Origin: Oceaniovalibus guishaninsula JLT2003
GTDB taxonomy: Bacteria; Pseudomonadota; Alphaproteobacteria; Rhodobacterales; Rhodobacteraceae
DNA length: 64,000 nucleotides
Assembly (NCBI RefSeq): GCF_000299575.1
Contig: NZ_AMGO01000006.1
Coordinates: forward strand, 62,001 to 126,000
Direction of reading: 5' to 3'
The translations under genes and the position numbers were made by a program. Position 1 is the first letter of the stretch. Each line of letters opens with the position of its first letter. The notes beneath the pieces were generated by a model. The model was not told the DNA's origin, did not search any database, and worked only from the letters and a program-made list of their open reading frames with translations. Of the stretch, positions 9,562-18,479 are shown in pieces.

Positions 9562-10386
9562 TCACATCTGCTGCTTCTGCGCGCCCGAATGCGGCCGCGC
9601 CTTGCCCAGATCGGGCTTCTGGCCCAGCGGCTCGGGCTTGTCGCGGGCGCTGAACTCGGACCGGCCGTCGAAGGACGGCCCGTGCATCCAGCGGCCCTGC
9701 GGCGTCGGTTCGTCCAGCGACGTGTTGAGGAAGTAATACGAATGTTCGGTCGCCTCGTGCTCGGGCGGGGTTGCGTTGGGAATGGGAAAGTTCGCCTCCA
9801 TCCCGCCCAGCTCCTCGATGACGGCCAGCCATTGCTGCTGGTGCATCGTGTCGCGCGCGATCAGGAACGACAGCATGTCCCTCATGCCGCTGTCCTCGGT
9901 CATGTTGTAAAGCCGGCTGGCCAGGACGCGGCCGGTCGACTCGGCCGTCACGTTGGCCATCATGTCGGCGGCCAGGTTTCCGCTCGCATAGACGTGGCTC
10001 ATGTCGAAGGGCACGCCGTTGGCGTTGACGGGCATCGCCGACAGGCCCGACGACAGGATGTGGCGCGGATTGGCGCCGCCCATGATGGCATGGATGATCG
10101 GATCCTTCGCGGCCTCCTCCTGCGCGGTGACGGGCGCGCCTTCGAGGTTCAGCGCGACGGCATGGCCCAGAAACTCGATATGGCTGAGTTCCTCGGTCGC
10201 GGTCATCATCAGCAGGTCGCGGTATTTGGCATCGCCGCGCGCACCCATCGCCTGAAAGAAATACTGCATGGCGACACGGATTTCGCCCTCGATCCCGCCG
10301 ATGGCCTGTTGCAGGTATTTGGCGAATTGCGGATCGGGCGTATCGACGCGGACCTGGTATTGCAGCTTGCTGGAATGGTGGAACAT
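9562..10386 (-). CDS. manganese catalase
   Basis: A 274-residue ferritin-like protein of the dimanganese catalase family, which dismutates hydrogen peroxide without haem. Counting from the ATG, the putative ligands fall at Glu35 (GIEGE), Glu66 and His69 (TATEELSHIEFLG), Glu149 (VTAESTGR) and His182 (RDTMHQQQW). These match the positions known from the Lactobacillus plantarum enzyme within one residue. The C-terminal 60 residues are polar and unconserved. The start MFHHSSKLQYQV is the canonical family N-terminus, with a GGAGGC-like site just upstream. A peroxide-defence theme is shared with the peroxiredoxin 7 kb away. Confidence 0.92.
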   Translation of the reverse strand: MFHHSSKLQYQVRVDTPDPQFAKYLQQAIGGIEGEIRVAMQYFFQAMGARGDAKYRDLLMMTATEELSHIEFLGHAVALNLEGAPVTAQEEAAKDPIIHAIMGGANPRHILSSGLSAMPVNANGVPFDMSHVYASGNLAADMMANVTAESTGRVLASRLYNMTEDSGMRDMLSFLIARDTMHQQQWLAVIEELGGMEANFPIPNATPPEHEATEHSYYFLNTSLDEPTPQGRWMHGPSFDGRSEFSARDKPEPLGQKPDLGKARPHSGAQKQQM

Positions 10387-10449
10387 TTCTGCCTCCGGCT
10401 GTTGCGGTTGATGTCCCTTCCAAGCCGCGCCGCCGGACGCGGTTCCGCC

Positions 10450-10686
10450 CTAGAACGCGCGGAAGGTCAGCGTCGTCAGCGTCCGCTCGATCCCCGGTAT
10501 CACCGCCAGCTCGTCGTTGATGAACTTGCCGGTATCCTGTCCTTCGGGAATGTAGAGCTTGACCAGCAGATCGTAGTCGCCGCTGGTCGAATAAAGCTCG
10601 GAATGGATCTCGCGCAGGACGATCTCGTCGGCGACCTTGTAGGTGGCGCCGGGGCGGCAGCGGATCTGGACGAAGACGCAGTTCAT
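10450..10686 (-). CDS. stand-alone Lrp/AsnC-type effector-binding domain protein
   Basis: A 78-residue protein (MNCVFVQIRCRPGATYKV to the C-terminal TTLTFRAF). It matches the RAM/AsnC ligand-binding domain alone: a beta-alpha-beta start, HSELYSTSGDYDLLVKLYIP (the conserved SGxYDLLxK core), then IPGIERTLTTLTF. There is no helix-turn-helix. Such stand-alone domains usually form dimeric rings that bind amino acids. The start at 10686 is set by a good GGAGGG site six bases upstream; a longer frame to 10743 lacks one. A function beyond ligand binding cannot be assigned. Confidence 0.82.
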   Translation of the reverse strand: MNCVFVQIRCRPGATYKVADEIVLREIHSELYSTSGDYDLLVKLYIPEGQDTGKFINDELAVIPGIERTLTTLTFRAF

Positions 10687-10734
10687 GGCACCCTCCGGGG
10701 TTTCGCGCCCCCCCTGATACGCCGCCGCCCCCGC

Positions 10735-10763
10735 TTGACACAAGGCGTGGGCGCCGCGCAGAT
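10735..10763 (+). promoter_or_regulatory. candidate sigma-70 promoter for the 2-hydroxyacid dehydrogenase gene
   Basis: A perfect -35 hexamer TTGACA (10735-10740) is followed 17 bases later by GCAGAT (10758-10763), a weak -10. The gene start is 26 bases downstream at 10789. The spacing is ideal but the -10 is poor, so the call is tentative. Confidence 0.4.
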
Positions 10764-10788
10764 CGGGGGACAGGGATCAGGGGGCGAC

Positions 10789-11727
10789 ATGACGGAAACC
10801 ATCATCGCGATCGGCGGCTACGACCCCTGGGACCGCGACGCGCTGGAACGGATGGGCCGCGTGATCTGGCTGACGGTCGCGGACGGGATCGCGGATCTGC
10901 CGGCCGACGACCGCGACGCCGTGCGGATCGTGGCGTTCAAGGGGCACACGCCCTTTCCCGCGCAAGCCATCGCGCGGCTGCCGAAGCTGGAGCTGATCGC
11001 CAATTTCGGCGTGGGCTATGACGCCATCGACGCCGATGCCGCCCGCGCGCGCGGCATCGCCATCACCAACACCCCCGACGTTCTGAACGACGACGTGGCC
11101 GATCTGGCGGTGGCGCTGCTGCTGGCGCAGTCGCGGCAGATCGTGCAGGGGCACCGTCACGTCACATCGGGCGCCTGGGCCGCAGACGGCCCGATGGCGC
11201 TGAACCGCAAGGTCAGCGGCAAGCGGGCGGGGATCATGGGGCTGGGGCGGATCGGCCACGCCATCGCGCACCGGCTGACCGGGTTCGACATGGACATCCA
11301 CTATCATTCGCGGTCCGAAAAGAAGACGCCGGGCTGGACCTTCCATCCCGACCCGGTCGATCTGGCGGCCGCGGTCGATTTCCTGTTCGTGTCGCTGGTG
11401 GGCGGGCCGGGAACGGACGGCTATGTCTCGGCCCAGGTGATCGACGCGCTGGGGCCGGACGGCATCCTCGTCAACATTTCGCGCGGATCGACGGTGGACG
11501 AGGACGCGCTGATCGCGGCCCTGCGTGACAACCGCATCAGGGGTGCGGCGCTGGACGTGTTCCGGTCCGAACCCGACCCCGATCCGCGCTTTCTGGATCT
11601 GCCCAACGTGCTGCTGCAACCGCATCAGGCCTCGGCCACGGTCGAGACGCGCAGCGCGATGGGACGGGTGCAGCGCGAAAACATCGCGGCGTTCCTAAAG
11701 GGACGCCCGCTGGTCACGCCGGTCTGA
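10789..11727 (+). CDS. D-isomer-specific 2-hydroxyacid dehydrogenase
   Basis: A 312-residue NAD(P)H-dependent dehydrogenase of the glyoxylate/hydroxypyruvate reductase class. Seen in order: NFGVGYDAIDADAA, the dinucleotide-binding GIMGLGRIGHAIAHRL, catalytic Arg in NISRGSTVDEDAL, Glu in FRSEPDPD, and His in LLQPHQASATVETR. It is expected to reduce 2-ketoacids such as glyoxylate or hydroxypyruvate, or to act on a sugar-acid product. It converges on a sugar-acid dehydratase/SDR operon, which hints at a shared role in sugar-acid metabolism, but substrate specificity cannot be read from the sequence. Confidence 0.88.
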   Translation: MTETIIAIGGYDPWDRDALERMGRVIWLTVADGIADLPADDRDAVRIVAFKGHTPFPAQAIARLPKLELIANFGVGYDAIDADAARARGIAITNTPDVLNDDVADLAVALLLAQSRQIVQGHRHVTSGAWAADGPMALNRKVSGKRAGIMGLGRIGHAIAHRLTGFDMDIHYHSRSEKKTPGWTFHPDPVDLAAAVDFLFVSLVGGPGTDGYVSAQVIDALGPDGILVNISRGSTVDEDALIAALRDNRIRGAALDVFRSEPDPDPRFLDLPNVLLQPHQASATVETRSAMGRVQRENIAAFLKGRPLVTPV

Positions 11728-11730
11728 TCG

Positions 11731-11754
11731 CCCCTTCATCTTTCTTCAAATACC
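11731..11754 (+). repeat. recurrent intergenic CTTCATCTTTC motif, copy 1
   Basis: CCCCTTCATCTTTCTTCAAA followed by TACC. The same element with three substitutions (CCCCTTCATCTTTCCCGAAA then TACC) occurs at 43501-43524. From memory, this kind of sequence is common after genes in Rhodobacteraceae. Here it sits four bases after the dehydrogenase stop, in the position of a 3' UTR. Confidence 0.6.
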
Positions 11755-11763
11755 CCGGGGAGC

Positions 11764-11783
11764 GCGAGGGGCCGGCCCCTCGC
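11764..11783. terminator. palindromic terminator-like hairpin between convergent genes
   Basis: A perfect 20-base palindrome, GCGAGGGGCCGGCCCCTCGC. It begins just downstream of the convergent dehydrogenase gene and touches the SDR stop codon at 11783. It could end transcription from both sides, although no T-run follows on either strand. Confidence 0.5.
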
Positions 11784-12520
11784 TAGCCGCGCCCGATGAA
11801 GGGCATCGCCGTCGCCATGATCGTGTGGAACTGCACGTTCGCCCCTTCGGGCAGCTCGGCCATGTAAAGCACCGATGTCGCCACATGCGCCACATCCATC
11901 ACCGGCTCGGCCCGCACCGATCCGTCGGCCTGCGCGACGCCGCGCGTGAAGGCCGCCGACATGTCGGTCAGCGCGTTGCCGATGTCGATCTGGCCGCAGG
12001 CGATGCCATAGGCCCGCCCGTCGAGGCTGAGCGCGCGCGTCAGCCCCGTCATCGCGTGCTTGCTCATCGTGTAGGGCGCGGTGCCGGGGCGCGGGACATG
12101 GGCGCTGATCGATCCGTTGTTAATGATGCGCCCGCCCTGCGGATCCTGCCGCCGCATCTGGCCGAAGGCCGCGCGGGCGACCAGGAACGCGCCGGTAATG
12201 TTCACGTCGCAAACCCGGCGCCAGTCCGCCAGCGCGATCTCGTCGATGGGCGCGGCGGGGGCGCCGGTTCCGGCATTGTTGAACACCGCATCGATCCGGC
12301 CCCAGGCCCCGGCGGCCTGCGCGAAGGCGGCTTCGACATCGGCTTCGTCTGTCACGTCGCAGGGCAGCACCAGCGCGTCCCGGCGGCCCGCCGCCGTTTC
12401 TTCCAGCGTCGCGCGCGTCCGGCCCAGCAGACCCACCCGCCAGCCGCGCTCCAGCGCCAGCGACGCCACCGCGCGGCCGATGCCGCTGCCCGCGCCGGTG
12501 ACGATCATGCCGCGCGGCAT
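11783..12520 (-). CDS. short-chain dehydrogenase/reductase
   Basis: A 245-residue classical SDR: cofactor motif [15 protein letters not shown], the NNAG motif ([11 protein letters not shown]), and the catalytic Ser-Tyr-Lys set in [10 protein letters not shown] then [12 protein letters not shown]. The protein is NAD(P)-dependent and cytoplasmic. Its ATG overlaps the stop of the upstream IlvD/Edd dehydratase (TGATG), so it most likely acts on the dehydratase product, a 2-keto-3-deoxy sugar acid, as in oxidative L-fucose or L-arabinose-type pathways. That substrate is inferred from context only. Confidence 0.85.
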   Translation of the reverse strand: MPRGMIVTGAGSGIGRAVASLALERGWRVGLLGRTRATLEETAAGRRDALVLPCDVTDEADVEAAFAQAAGAWGRIDAVFNNAGTGAPAAPIDEIALADWRRVCDVNITGAFLVARAAFGQMRRQDPQGGRIINNGSISAHVPRPGTAPYTMSKHAMTGLTRALSLDGRAYGIACGQIDIGNALTDMSAAFTRGVAQADGSVRAEPVMDVAHVATSVLYMAELPEGANVQFHTIMATAMPFIGRG

Positions 12521-14301
12521 CAGTGGCTGTCCCGCGGCAGGTCGCGCGCCACCCGACGATAGGCGGTCGCCAGTTCCAGGCACCCGCCCTTGTCCAGTTG
12601 CCCGACATGGGTGCGATAGATTTCCTGCCACGGCGTCTGGCTGACCAGGTGCGGCGGCGTCCAGTCGGCCTTGCGCCGCTGCCATTCGCCGTCGTCCACC
12701 AGCGCCGTCAGCGTGCCTTCGTTCAGGTCCAGCCGCACCCTGTCGCCGGTGCGCAGATAGGCCAGCCCGCCGCCCACCGCCGCCTCGGGCGAGGCGTTGA
12801 GGATCGAGGGCGATTCGCTGGTGCCCGATTGCCGCCCGTCGCCCACAGTGGGCAGATGGTTCACGCCCTGCCGCACCACCGCGTCGGGCGGCAGCATGTT
12901 CACCACCTCGGCCGAGCCGGGATAGCCGACGCAGCCCACGCCGCGGATGAACAGGATCGTCTCGGCGTCGATGTCGAGGGCGGGGTCGTTGATGCGGTGG
13001 TGGTAATCCTCGGGGCCGTCGAACACGACGGCGCGCGCTTCGTGGATGCCCTCGCGCCCCGGATGGCTGAGATAGCGGCGGGCGAAATCGACAGAGATGA
13101 CGCTGGATTTCATCAGCGCGCTGTCAAAGAGGTTGCCGTGCAGCACCCGGAACCCCGCATCGGCGCGCAGGGGCTCGTTGCAGGACCGGATCACGGTGGA
13201 ATCCCCGGACCGGATGTCGCGGATATTGCCGCCCATCGCCCGACCGGTGACGGTCATGGGATCGCGCCGGATATGGCCCGCGCGATCCAGCTCGCCCATG
13301 ATCGCGGGGACACCCCCCGCGCGATAGAACGCCTCGCCCAGAAACTCGCCGGCGGGTTGCATGTTCAGCAGCAGCGGGATGTGAAAGCCGACGCTTTCCC
13401 AGTCGGTGACGTCCAGATCCACCCCGGCATGGCGCGCGATGGCCTGAAGGTGCGGCGGCGCGTTGGTCGATCCGCCGATGGCCGAGTTGACGACGATCGC
13501 GTTCTCGAACGCCGCGCGGGTCAGGATGTCGGAGGGTTTCAGATCCTCGCGCACCAGCTCGACCGCGCGGCGCCCGGTGCGATAGGCCATCGCCATGCGT
13601 TCGCGGAAGGGCGCGGGGATGGCCGAACAGCCCGTCAGCGACATGCCCAGCGCCTCGGCCATGGCGTTCATCGTGCTGGCGGTGCCCATCGTGTTGCAAT
13701 GCCCCAGGCTGGGCGCGCTGGCGCAGACGCGTTCCATGAATTCGTCATAGCCGATCTCGCCTTCCGCCAGCAGGCGGCGGCTTTCCCAGATGACCGTGCC
13801 GCTGCCCACCAGCTTGCCCTGCCAGTGCCCGTCCAGCATGGGGCCGCCCGACAGCACGATGGCCGGGATGTCCACGGTCGCGGCCCCCATCAGCATGGCG
13901 GGCGTGGTCTTGTCGCAGCCCGTGGTCAGCACCACGCCGTCGATGGGATAGCCGTGCAGCACCTCGACCAAACTCAGATACGCCAGGTTGCGGTCCAGCG
14001 CCGCCGTGGGTCGCTTGCCGGTTTCCTGCAAGGGATGGGTCGGAAACTCCATCGGGACGCCGCCCGCGTCGCGGATACCGGCCTTGATGCGGTCCGTCAG
14101 GAAGACGTGGATCTTGTTGCAGGGCACCAGATCGCTGCCGGTCTGGGCGATGCCGACGATGGGCCGGGCGCCCTGCAATTCGGGGCGGGTATATTCCTGG
14201 TTCAGATACCGCTCGATATAGAGCGCGGTCATGCCGGGATTGTCCGGGTTGTCGAACCATTCCTGGCTGCGCAGCTTGCGTCCGGCTTTGGGGTCGGCCA
14301 T
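12520..14301 (-). CDS. IlvD/Edd-family sugar-acid dehydratase (L-arabonate/D-xylonate type)
   Basis: A 593-residue Fe-S dehydratase that removes water from an aldonic acid to give a 2-keto-3-deoxy acid. Putative cluster cysteines fall at Cys61 (DLVPCNKIH), Cys129 ([13 protein letters not shown]) and Cys202 ([12 protein letters not shown]), each two residues later than in the characterised Rhizobium L-arabonate dehydratase. [13 protein letters not shown] and [19 protein letters not shown] are further family motifs. The start [17 protein letters not shown] at 14301 has AAGGTG upstream; an upstream in-frame extension is unconserved. It is coupled to the SDR gene. Confidence 0.9.
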   Translation of the reverse strand: MADPKAGRKLRSQEWFDNPDNPGMTALYIERYLNQEYTRPELQGARPIVGIAQTGSDLVPCNKIHVFLTDRIKAGIRDAGGVPMEFPTHPLQETGKRPTAALDRNLAYLSLVEVLHGYPIDGVVLTTGCDKTTPAMLMGAATVDIPAIVLSGGPMLDGHWQGKLVGSGTVIWESRRLLAEGEIGYDEFMERVCASAPSLGHCNTMGTASTMNAMAEALGMSLTGCSAIPAPFRERMAMAYRTGRRAVELVREDLKPSDILTRAAFENAIVVNSAIGGSTNAPPHLQAIARHAGVDLDVTDWESVGFHIPLLLNMQPAGEFLGEAFYRAGGVPAIMGELDRAGHIRRDPMTVTGRAMGGNIRDIRSGDSTVIRSCNEPLRADAGFRVLHGNLFDSALMKSSVISVDFARRYLSHPGREGIHEARAVVFDGPEDYHHRINDPALDIDAETILFIRGVGCVGYPGSAEVVNMLPPDAVVRQGVNHLPTVGDGRQSGTSESPSILNASPEAAVGGGLAYLRTGDRVRLDLNEGTLTALVDDGEWQRRKADWTPPHLVSQTPWQEIYRTHVGQLDKGGCLELATAYRRVARDLPRDSH

Positions 14302-14368
14302 CTGTTCACCTTGGGATCGGGCGTCGGATGCAGTCTGGTCCCGCCGGACGGGCGGTTGCAAGGGCGAC

Positions 14369-15277
14369 ATGGCGCACGGACACCATCATCACGTCGAGCC
14401 AGGCGCAGGCGACCGGCGGGTCGCGCTGGCCATCGCCGTCAACATGGGCCTCACGGTCGCGCAGGTGATCGGCGGCATCGTGTCGGGCAGCCTGTCGCTG
14501 ATCGCGGATGCGCTGCACAACTTTTCCGATGCGATTTCGCTGATCATCGCGTTCGGCGCGCGCAGGATCGCCCGCCGCCCCGCCGACGACGCCATGACCT
14601 TCGGCTATGGCCGGATCGAGGCGGTGGCCGCGCTGGTGAACTATACCACGCTGATCGTCATCGGGCTTTACCTGCTTTACGAGGCGGCCGAGCGGTTCAT
14701 CGACCCGCAGCCGGTGGCGGGATGGATCGTCGTCGCCGTCGCGGGCGTGGCGCTTGCCGTCGATGCGGTGACGGCGCTGCTGACCTATGCGCTGTCGAAG
14801 GAATCGGTGAACATCCGCGCGGCCTTCGTTCACAACGTCGCCGACGCGCTGGGATCGGTCGGCGTGATCGTCGCGGGCAGCCTCATCCTGCTTTACGGCT
14901 GGACCTGGGTGGATCCGGCGGTGACGGTGCTGATCTCGGGCTATATCCTGTGGCAGGCGGCGGTCGGGTTGCCGGGCGTGGCGCGCATCCTGATGCTGGG
15001 CGTGCCGCCCGACATGGATCCGCGCGCGGTGCTGGACCGGATTCGCGCGGTGAGCGGCGTCGCGGACGCGCACCATCTGCATCTGTGGATGCTGGACGAA
15101 CACCGCACCGCGCTGGGCGCGCATATCGTGGTCGCGCCCGGCGCCTGGAACCGCGCCGACGCGATCAAGGCCGCGGTCAAGCAGGCACTGGCCGAGGACG
15201 GCATCGGCCACGTCACGCTGGAACTGGAATGCGCCGCCCATGCCTGCGAAGGGATGCAGGCGGTCGGTCACGGCTAG
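14369..15277 (+). CDS. cation diffusion facilitator transporter (CzcD/ZitB-like)
   Basis: A 302-residue inner-membrane metal/proton antiporter. The His-rich start MAHGHHHHVEP is typical of zinc exporters. Six transmembrane helices are apparent; TM2 carries DALHNFSDAISL and TM5 carries HNVADALGSVG, the two HxxxD metal sites. The C-terminal cytoplasmic domain (ADAHHLHLWMLDEHRTALGAH) follows. The start at 14369 has AGGG upstream and lies 67 bases from the divergent dehydratase start. It probably exports Zn2+, and perhaps Cd2+, Co2+ or Fe2+. Confidence 0.92.
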   Translation: MAHGHHHHVEPGAGDRRVALAIAVNMGLTVAQVIGGIVSGSLSLIADALHNFSDAISLIIAFGARRIARRPADDAMTFGYGRIEAVAALVNYTTLIVIGLYLLYEAAERFIDPQPVAGWIVVAVAGVALAVDAVTALLTYALSKESVNIRAAFVHNVADALGSVGVIVAGSLILLYGWTWVDPAVTVLISGYILWQAAVGLPGVARILMLGVPPDMDPRAVLDRIRAVSGVADAHHLHLWMLDEHRTALGAHIVVAPGAWNRADAIKAAVKQALAEDGIGHVTLELECAAHACEGMQAVGHG

Positions 15278-15281
15278 ACGA

Positions 15282-15815
15282 TCACGCCTCGGCCGGATCC
15301 AGCCGCAGGGCGGTGCCGTTGATGCAATGCAGCGGATCCGCATCGGGCGCGATGATGTGCCCCAGATGACCGCCGCAGCGGCGGCAATGCACCTCGGTCA
15401 ACTCGATGGGTTCGGGCATCAGGCCGTTGTAATCGGTCGTCTCGATCCCCAGCAGGACCGCGTTCGGGATGGCCTGAGTAAAGAAGACGAACCCCATCGG
15501 CAGCTCCGTCCAGTGGTCGGACCGGAACAGCGGCAGGTCGCAGCCGATGCAGCGATAGGTGCCGGGATCGTTGCGGCTGGCATAGGGGCTGATATTCGGC
15601 CGCTCGGTCGCGCCTTCGCGCAGGACGCGGAACTGCTCGTCGGTCAGCGCGGCGCGCCATTCGTCCGGGCTGCGCGTCACCTCGTAAGCAAATGTGCCGT
15701 CGCTTCCGGCGGCTTGCGTGTCCTGCGCGCGGGCGGGGGCTGCGGCCAGCAGCGCGCCGCCCGCCGCACCGGACAGAAAGGCGCGGCGGGGCATCGTCAA
15801 AACGGGGCGGGTCAT
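15282..15815 (-). CDS. Tat-exported MsrB-like (methionine-R-sulfoxide reductase family) protein, divergent active site
   Basis: A 177-residue precursor. MPRRAFLSGAAGGALLAAAPARA is a twin-arginine signal peptide, so the folded protein should reach the periplasm. The body resembles MsrB: YRCIGCDLPLF and VHCRRCGGHLGHI provide the four zinc cysteines, and HCINGTALRL carries the catalytic cysteine. Between them, however, the GTGWPSF segment that binds the sulfoxide is replaced by ELPMGFVFF, and the RYC arginine is LHC. The start at 15815 has AGGAG upstream. It may be a methionine sulfoxide reductase with altered substrate or a paralogue with another function. Confidence 0.75.
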   Translation of the reverse strand: MTRPVLTMPRRAFLSGAAGGALLAAAPARAQDTQAAGSDGTFAYEVTRSPDEWRAALTDEQFRVLREGATERPNISPYASRNDPGTYRCIGCDLPLFRSDHWTELPMGFVFFTQAIPNAVLLGIETTDYNGLMPEPIELTEVHCRRCGGHLGHIIAPDADPLHCINGTALRLDPAEA

Positions 15816-15985
15816 CGGAAAACTCCTGTCATTCAATAGACGGGTCGAGCGTAGGGGCGTGGGTGACGCAAGGGAATGCACGTTTCGGGCATGTCCGCGT
15901 GACCGGCCCCGTCGCCGTTGTGCGGTTGCGGGCGGGGCGCGCGTCCTCTAACCACGGGATCGCCGTCTTGCCGGGGTGAAAAGCC

Positions 15986-17347
15986 ATGCGCCGCGTCCGT
16001 CTGATCGCCCTTTGCCTGATTGCAACCCTTGCCCCGCCGCCGCTGACCGCGCAGCTTGGGCAGGTGCCGCCGCCTGCTGCCGCCCCCGACGCGCCCGCCA
16101 AGGTGGCCACCGTCCCCGACGAGACGATCCGCGAACGGGTGCGCGCCATCATCGACGGGCTGGACGGATACCGCGACGTCGGCGTCACGGTCCGCGCGGG
16201 CATCGTCACGCTGACCGGCCATGCCATCGACCGCGCCGCGATCACCCGGCTGGTCGGTCTGGTCGAGGCGACCGAGGGCGTCGTCGCGGTCGAGAACCGG
16301 ATCGAGGAAAGCACCGACATCGCCGAACGGCTGGACCCGGCGATCGAACGCGCGCAGGACCGGCTGGCCAAGACGATCGCCTTCCTGCCCCTGCTGGGCA
16401 TCGCGCTGGCCGCCGCCGTCGCCGTGGCCTTCGCGGGCGTGCTGCTGGCGCGGCTGCGGCAACCCTGGGAACGGCTGGCCCCCAATGCCTTCATCGCCGA
16501 CATCTATCGCCAGATCGTGCGGCTGGTCTTCATCCTGGGCGGCATCGTCGTGGGGCTGGATCTGCTGAACGCGACGGCGCTGCTGGGCACGTTCCTGGGC
16601 GCGGCGGGGCTGGTCGGGCTGGCGATCGGCTTTGCCGTCAAGGACACGGTCGAGAACTTCATCGCGTCGGTGATGCTGTCGATCCGCCAGCCCTTCGCCC
16701 CCAACGACGTGGTCGAGATCGACGGCGACGAAGGCAAGGTCATCCGCCTGACCAGCCGCGCCACGATCCTGCTGTCCTATGACGGCAACCATATCCGCAT
16801 CCCCAACGCGACCGTCTTCAAGACGCGGATCGTCAACTACACCCGCAATCCGCAGCGGCGGTTCCTGTTCAAGATCGGGGTCGAGGCGGACAGCGACCTC
16901 GCGCGCGCGCGCAAGCTGATGGAGGACACGATCACCGCCCTGCCCTATACGATCGACGTGCCGGGCGTGCTGGTCTGGATCGAGGATCTGAACGAAACGG
17001 GCGCGGTCTTCGCCGTCACCGGGTGGATCGACCAGCGGCACACCTCGCTTCTGCGCGCCCGCGGCGAAGCGATCCGCATGGTCAAGAACGCGGTCGAACG
17101 GCACGGCTTCGCCATTCCCGACACGACCTATCGCATCCGCCTGGAAGGGATGACCGGCGCCGCCCCGCCGCCCGAAGACAAGGCCCCGCCACGCAAGGTC
17201 CCGCCCCCCGATGCCGCCGCCCTGCCCGAGGACGTGCCCGGCGACGTGAAATCCGTGGACGACAGCGCGCTGGAGCGGTTCATCACCGAGGAACGCGCCC
17301 GCCCCGAAACGCCCGACCTGCTGCATCCCGCCGCCCCCAAGGAGTGA
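15986..17347 (+). CDS. mechanosensitive ion channel (MscS family) with N-terminal BON domain
   Basis: A 453-residue protein. Residues 1-23 form a signal peptide (MRRVRLIALCLIATLAPPP), residues about 47-105 match a BON domain (VGVTVRAGIVTLTGHAIDR, VVAVENRIEE), and about 130-160, 180-200 and 205-230 are membrane segments. The pore-lining and beta-domain MscS core follows (GLVGLAIGFAVKDTVENF, FAPNDVVEIDGDEGKV, IRIPNATVFKTRIVNYT). MscS channels release solutes on hypo-osmotic shock. The periplasmic BON domain may contact membrane or peptidoglycan. The C-terminal 60 residues are Pro-rich. It is a monocistronic gene. Confidence 0.88.
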   Translation: MRRVRLIALCLIATLAPPPLTAQLGQVPPPAAAPDAPAKVATVPDETIRERVRAIIDGLDGYRDVGVTVRAGIVTLTGHAIDRAAITRLVGLVEATEGVVAVENRIEESTDIAERLDPAIERAQDRLAKTIAFLPLLGIALAAAVAVAFAGVLLARLRQPWERLAPNAFIADIYRQIVRLVFILGGIVVGLDLLNATALLGTFLGAAGLVGLAIGFAVKDTVENFIASVMLSIRQPFAPNDVVEIDGDEGKVIRLTSRATILLSYDGNHIRIPNATVFKTRIVNYTRNPQRRFLFKIGVEADSDLARARKLMEDTITALPYTIDVPGVLVWIEDLNETGAVFAVTGWIDQRHTSLLRARGEAIRMVKNAVERHGFAIPDTTYRIRLEGMTGAAPPPEDKAPPRKVPPPDAAALPEDVPGDVKSVDDSALERFITEERARPETPDLLHPAAPKE

Positions 17348-17431
17348 CGGATCGCGCCGGCGGGCCCGGTGCGATTTGGTCCCATCATCCCCTTGCACTC
17401 CGCGCGCCCGCTGCGTAGAACGCCGACGCGT

Positions 17432-17506
17432 TGGGGTGTAGCCAAGCGGTAAGGCATCGGTTTTTGGTACCGTGTATCGTAGGTTCGAATCCTACCACCC
17501 CAGCCA
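17432..17506 (+). tRNA. tRNA-Gln (anticodon UUG)
   Basis: The cloverleaf is complete: acceptor TGGGGTG (17432-17438) pairs with CACCCCA (17496-17502), the T-arm carries GGTTCGAATCC, the discriminator is G17503 and CCA is encoded at 17504-17506. The anticodon TTG lies at 17464-17466 in the loop TTTTGGT and reads CAA (and CAG by wobble). The first pair of the anticodon stem is a T-T mismatch. The lower-GC segment that starts right after the CCA suggests this gene has served as an integration site. Confidence 0.95.
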
Positions 17507-17643
17507 ACGCTTCCCTACGAAAGAAGATGGCTTCTGTCTCTTGAAGAGTCGTTGTGGGTTAGGTGGAACAGGGGTTCCGCTCATACCACGGATCTTGTCC
17601 GCCGATGAAGCTCACTCTTACTTTTGGCCGTCCAGCCATACTC

Positions 17644-18078
17644 CTATATCAACTCATCCTGCATGCTACGGTGCATACATTCTAGAACACCGACAATAAC
17701 GTTAAGATTACTAAAGTACGCTAGGGTGCCGCCATCTCGGACATAGCGATACCCGCCTTCAGAATGACTATCAGCTAACCGTTCGATTATATCTGATAAA
17801 TCCTTGTTACGCACCGAGTAGCCGCGCCTCTCGGCCTCACCAAAAAGACTTCTCAAATTGTGGCCATATTGCTTTGACCTAAGCTCAGTCTCACTCATCC
17901 CAGCCTTGGACAAGAAGGCTTTGAGGTATAATTCAACACTGAAGCCAAGTAAATTATAGATAGCAAAAAATACGGAATCTCTGGTCCCGTCTGGTCTGAA
18001 CTCATAAGGGCGAAGCAGATCAACAGCTTGTCGATGTCCGTCAGCTGGTTTAAAGAAGTCCTTTGCTGTGCTTGACAT
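17644..18078 (-). CDS. HEPN-like domain hypothetical protein in AT-richer segment
   Basis: A 144-residue protein of unknown function. The helical stretch FAIYNLLGFSVELYLKAFLSK followed by YGHNLRSLFGEAERRG resembles the HEPN-type helical bundle found in many nucleotidyltransferase partners and toxin or defence proteins; a clear RxxxxxH ribonuclease motif is not evident. Start ATG 18078 (MSSTAKDFFKPADGHRQA) is preferred to the upstream TTG at 18096. Codon use and base composition differ sharply from neighbours (many A/T-ending codons), indicating recent acquisition next to tRNA-Gln. No partner toxin, antitoxin or integrase gene is visible nearby. Confidence 0.6.
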   Translation of the reverse strand: MSSTAKDFFKPADGHRQAVDLLRPYEFRPDGTRDSVFFAIYNLLGFSVELYLKAFLSKAGMSETELRSKQYGHNLRSLFGEAERRGYSVRNKDLSDIIERLADSHSEGGYRYVRDGGTLAYFSNLNVIVGVLECMHRSMQDELI

Positions 18079-18479
18079 AATATTGCTCAACCCCAAGTTA
18101 TCTATGTCTCGGAGTTAAGAGTGATGATCTTATTTTCAAGTGGCGGATAAAGATTGCTGGTGATTCTTTCGACTAATGCGTGTATGACAGGCCAATGCCT
18201 GATAAACTGAAATTTAGCAGCATTGCGTCCTACCAGAGCGCCACCGCATCCAATTTAAAGTCTTCACATTGAGATCCGGCACGAGTTGATTGCAGACGGT
18301 GATTCCTCTGACGTTGCCCCGACTGCGATCCGGCCTTCGCGGCGCGAGCCTCGTCGCATGTTCGCCGGCCACGCACCACACCCTGATCGTCGCCCGGCCG
18401 CAGGGCCGCCGGAAGGGCGCCGTCACGCGCCCCGACAGCCGGTCCGCCGCGGCCGCTTGCGGCGACAAGTCTCGGCCCG
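18079..18479. other. non-coding segment between the acquired HEPN-like gene and the catabolic island
   Basis: About 400 bases without a gene I can support. The left part (to about 18280) is AT-richer like the HEPN gene; the right part returns to the high GC of the backbone. No duplicated tRNA-Gln 3' end, integrase or transposase fragment was recognised. Open frames here look like random high-GC frames. Confidence 0.5.

Noticed and set aside
12523-15369. A 948-codon forward open frame antisense to the dehydratase and partly overlapping the CDF transporter gene
   Set aside because: It mirrors the reverse-strand codon periodicity of a GC-rich genome. The real reverse-strand dehydratase has clear motifs and the frame has no family motifs or ribosome-binding site.
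18200-18290. A possible duplicated 3' end of tRNA-Gln as right-hand attachment site
   Set aside because: Only TCCTACCA (8 bases) matches; this is too short to call an att site.
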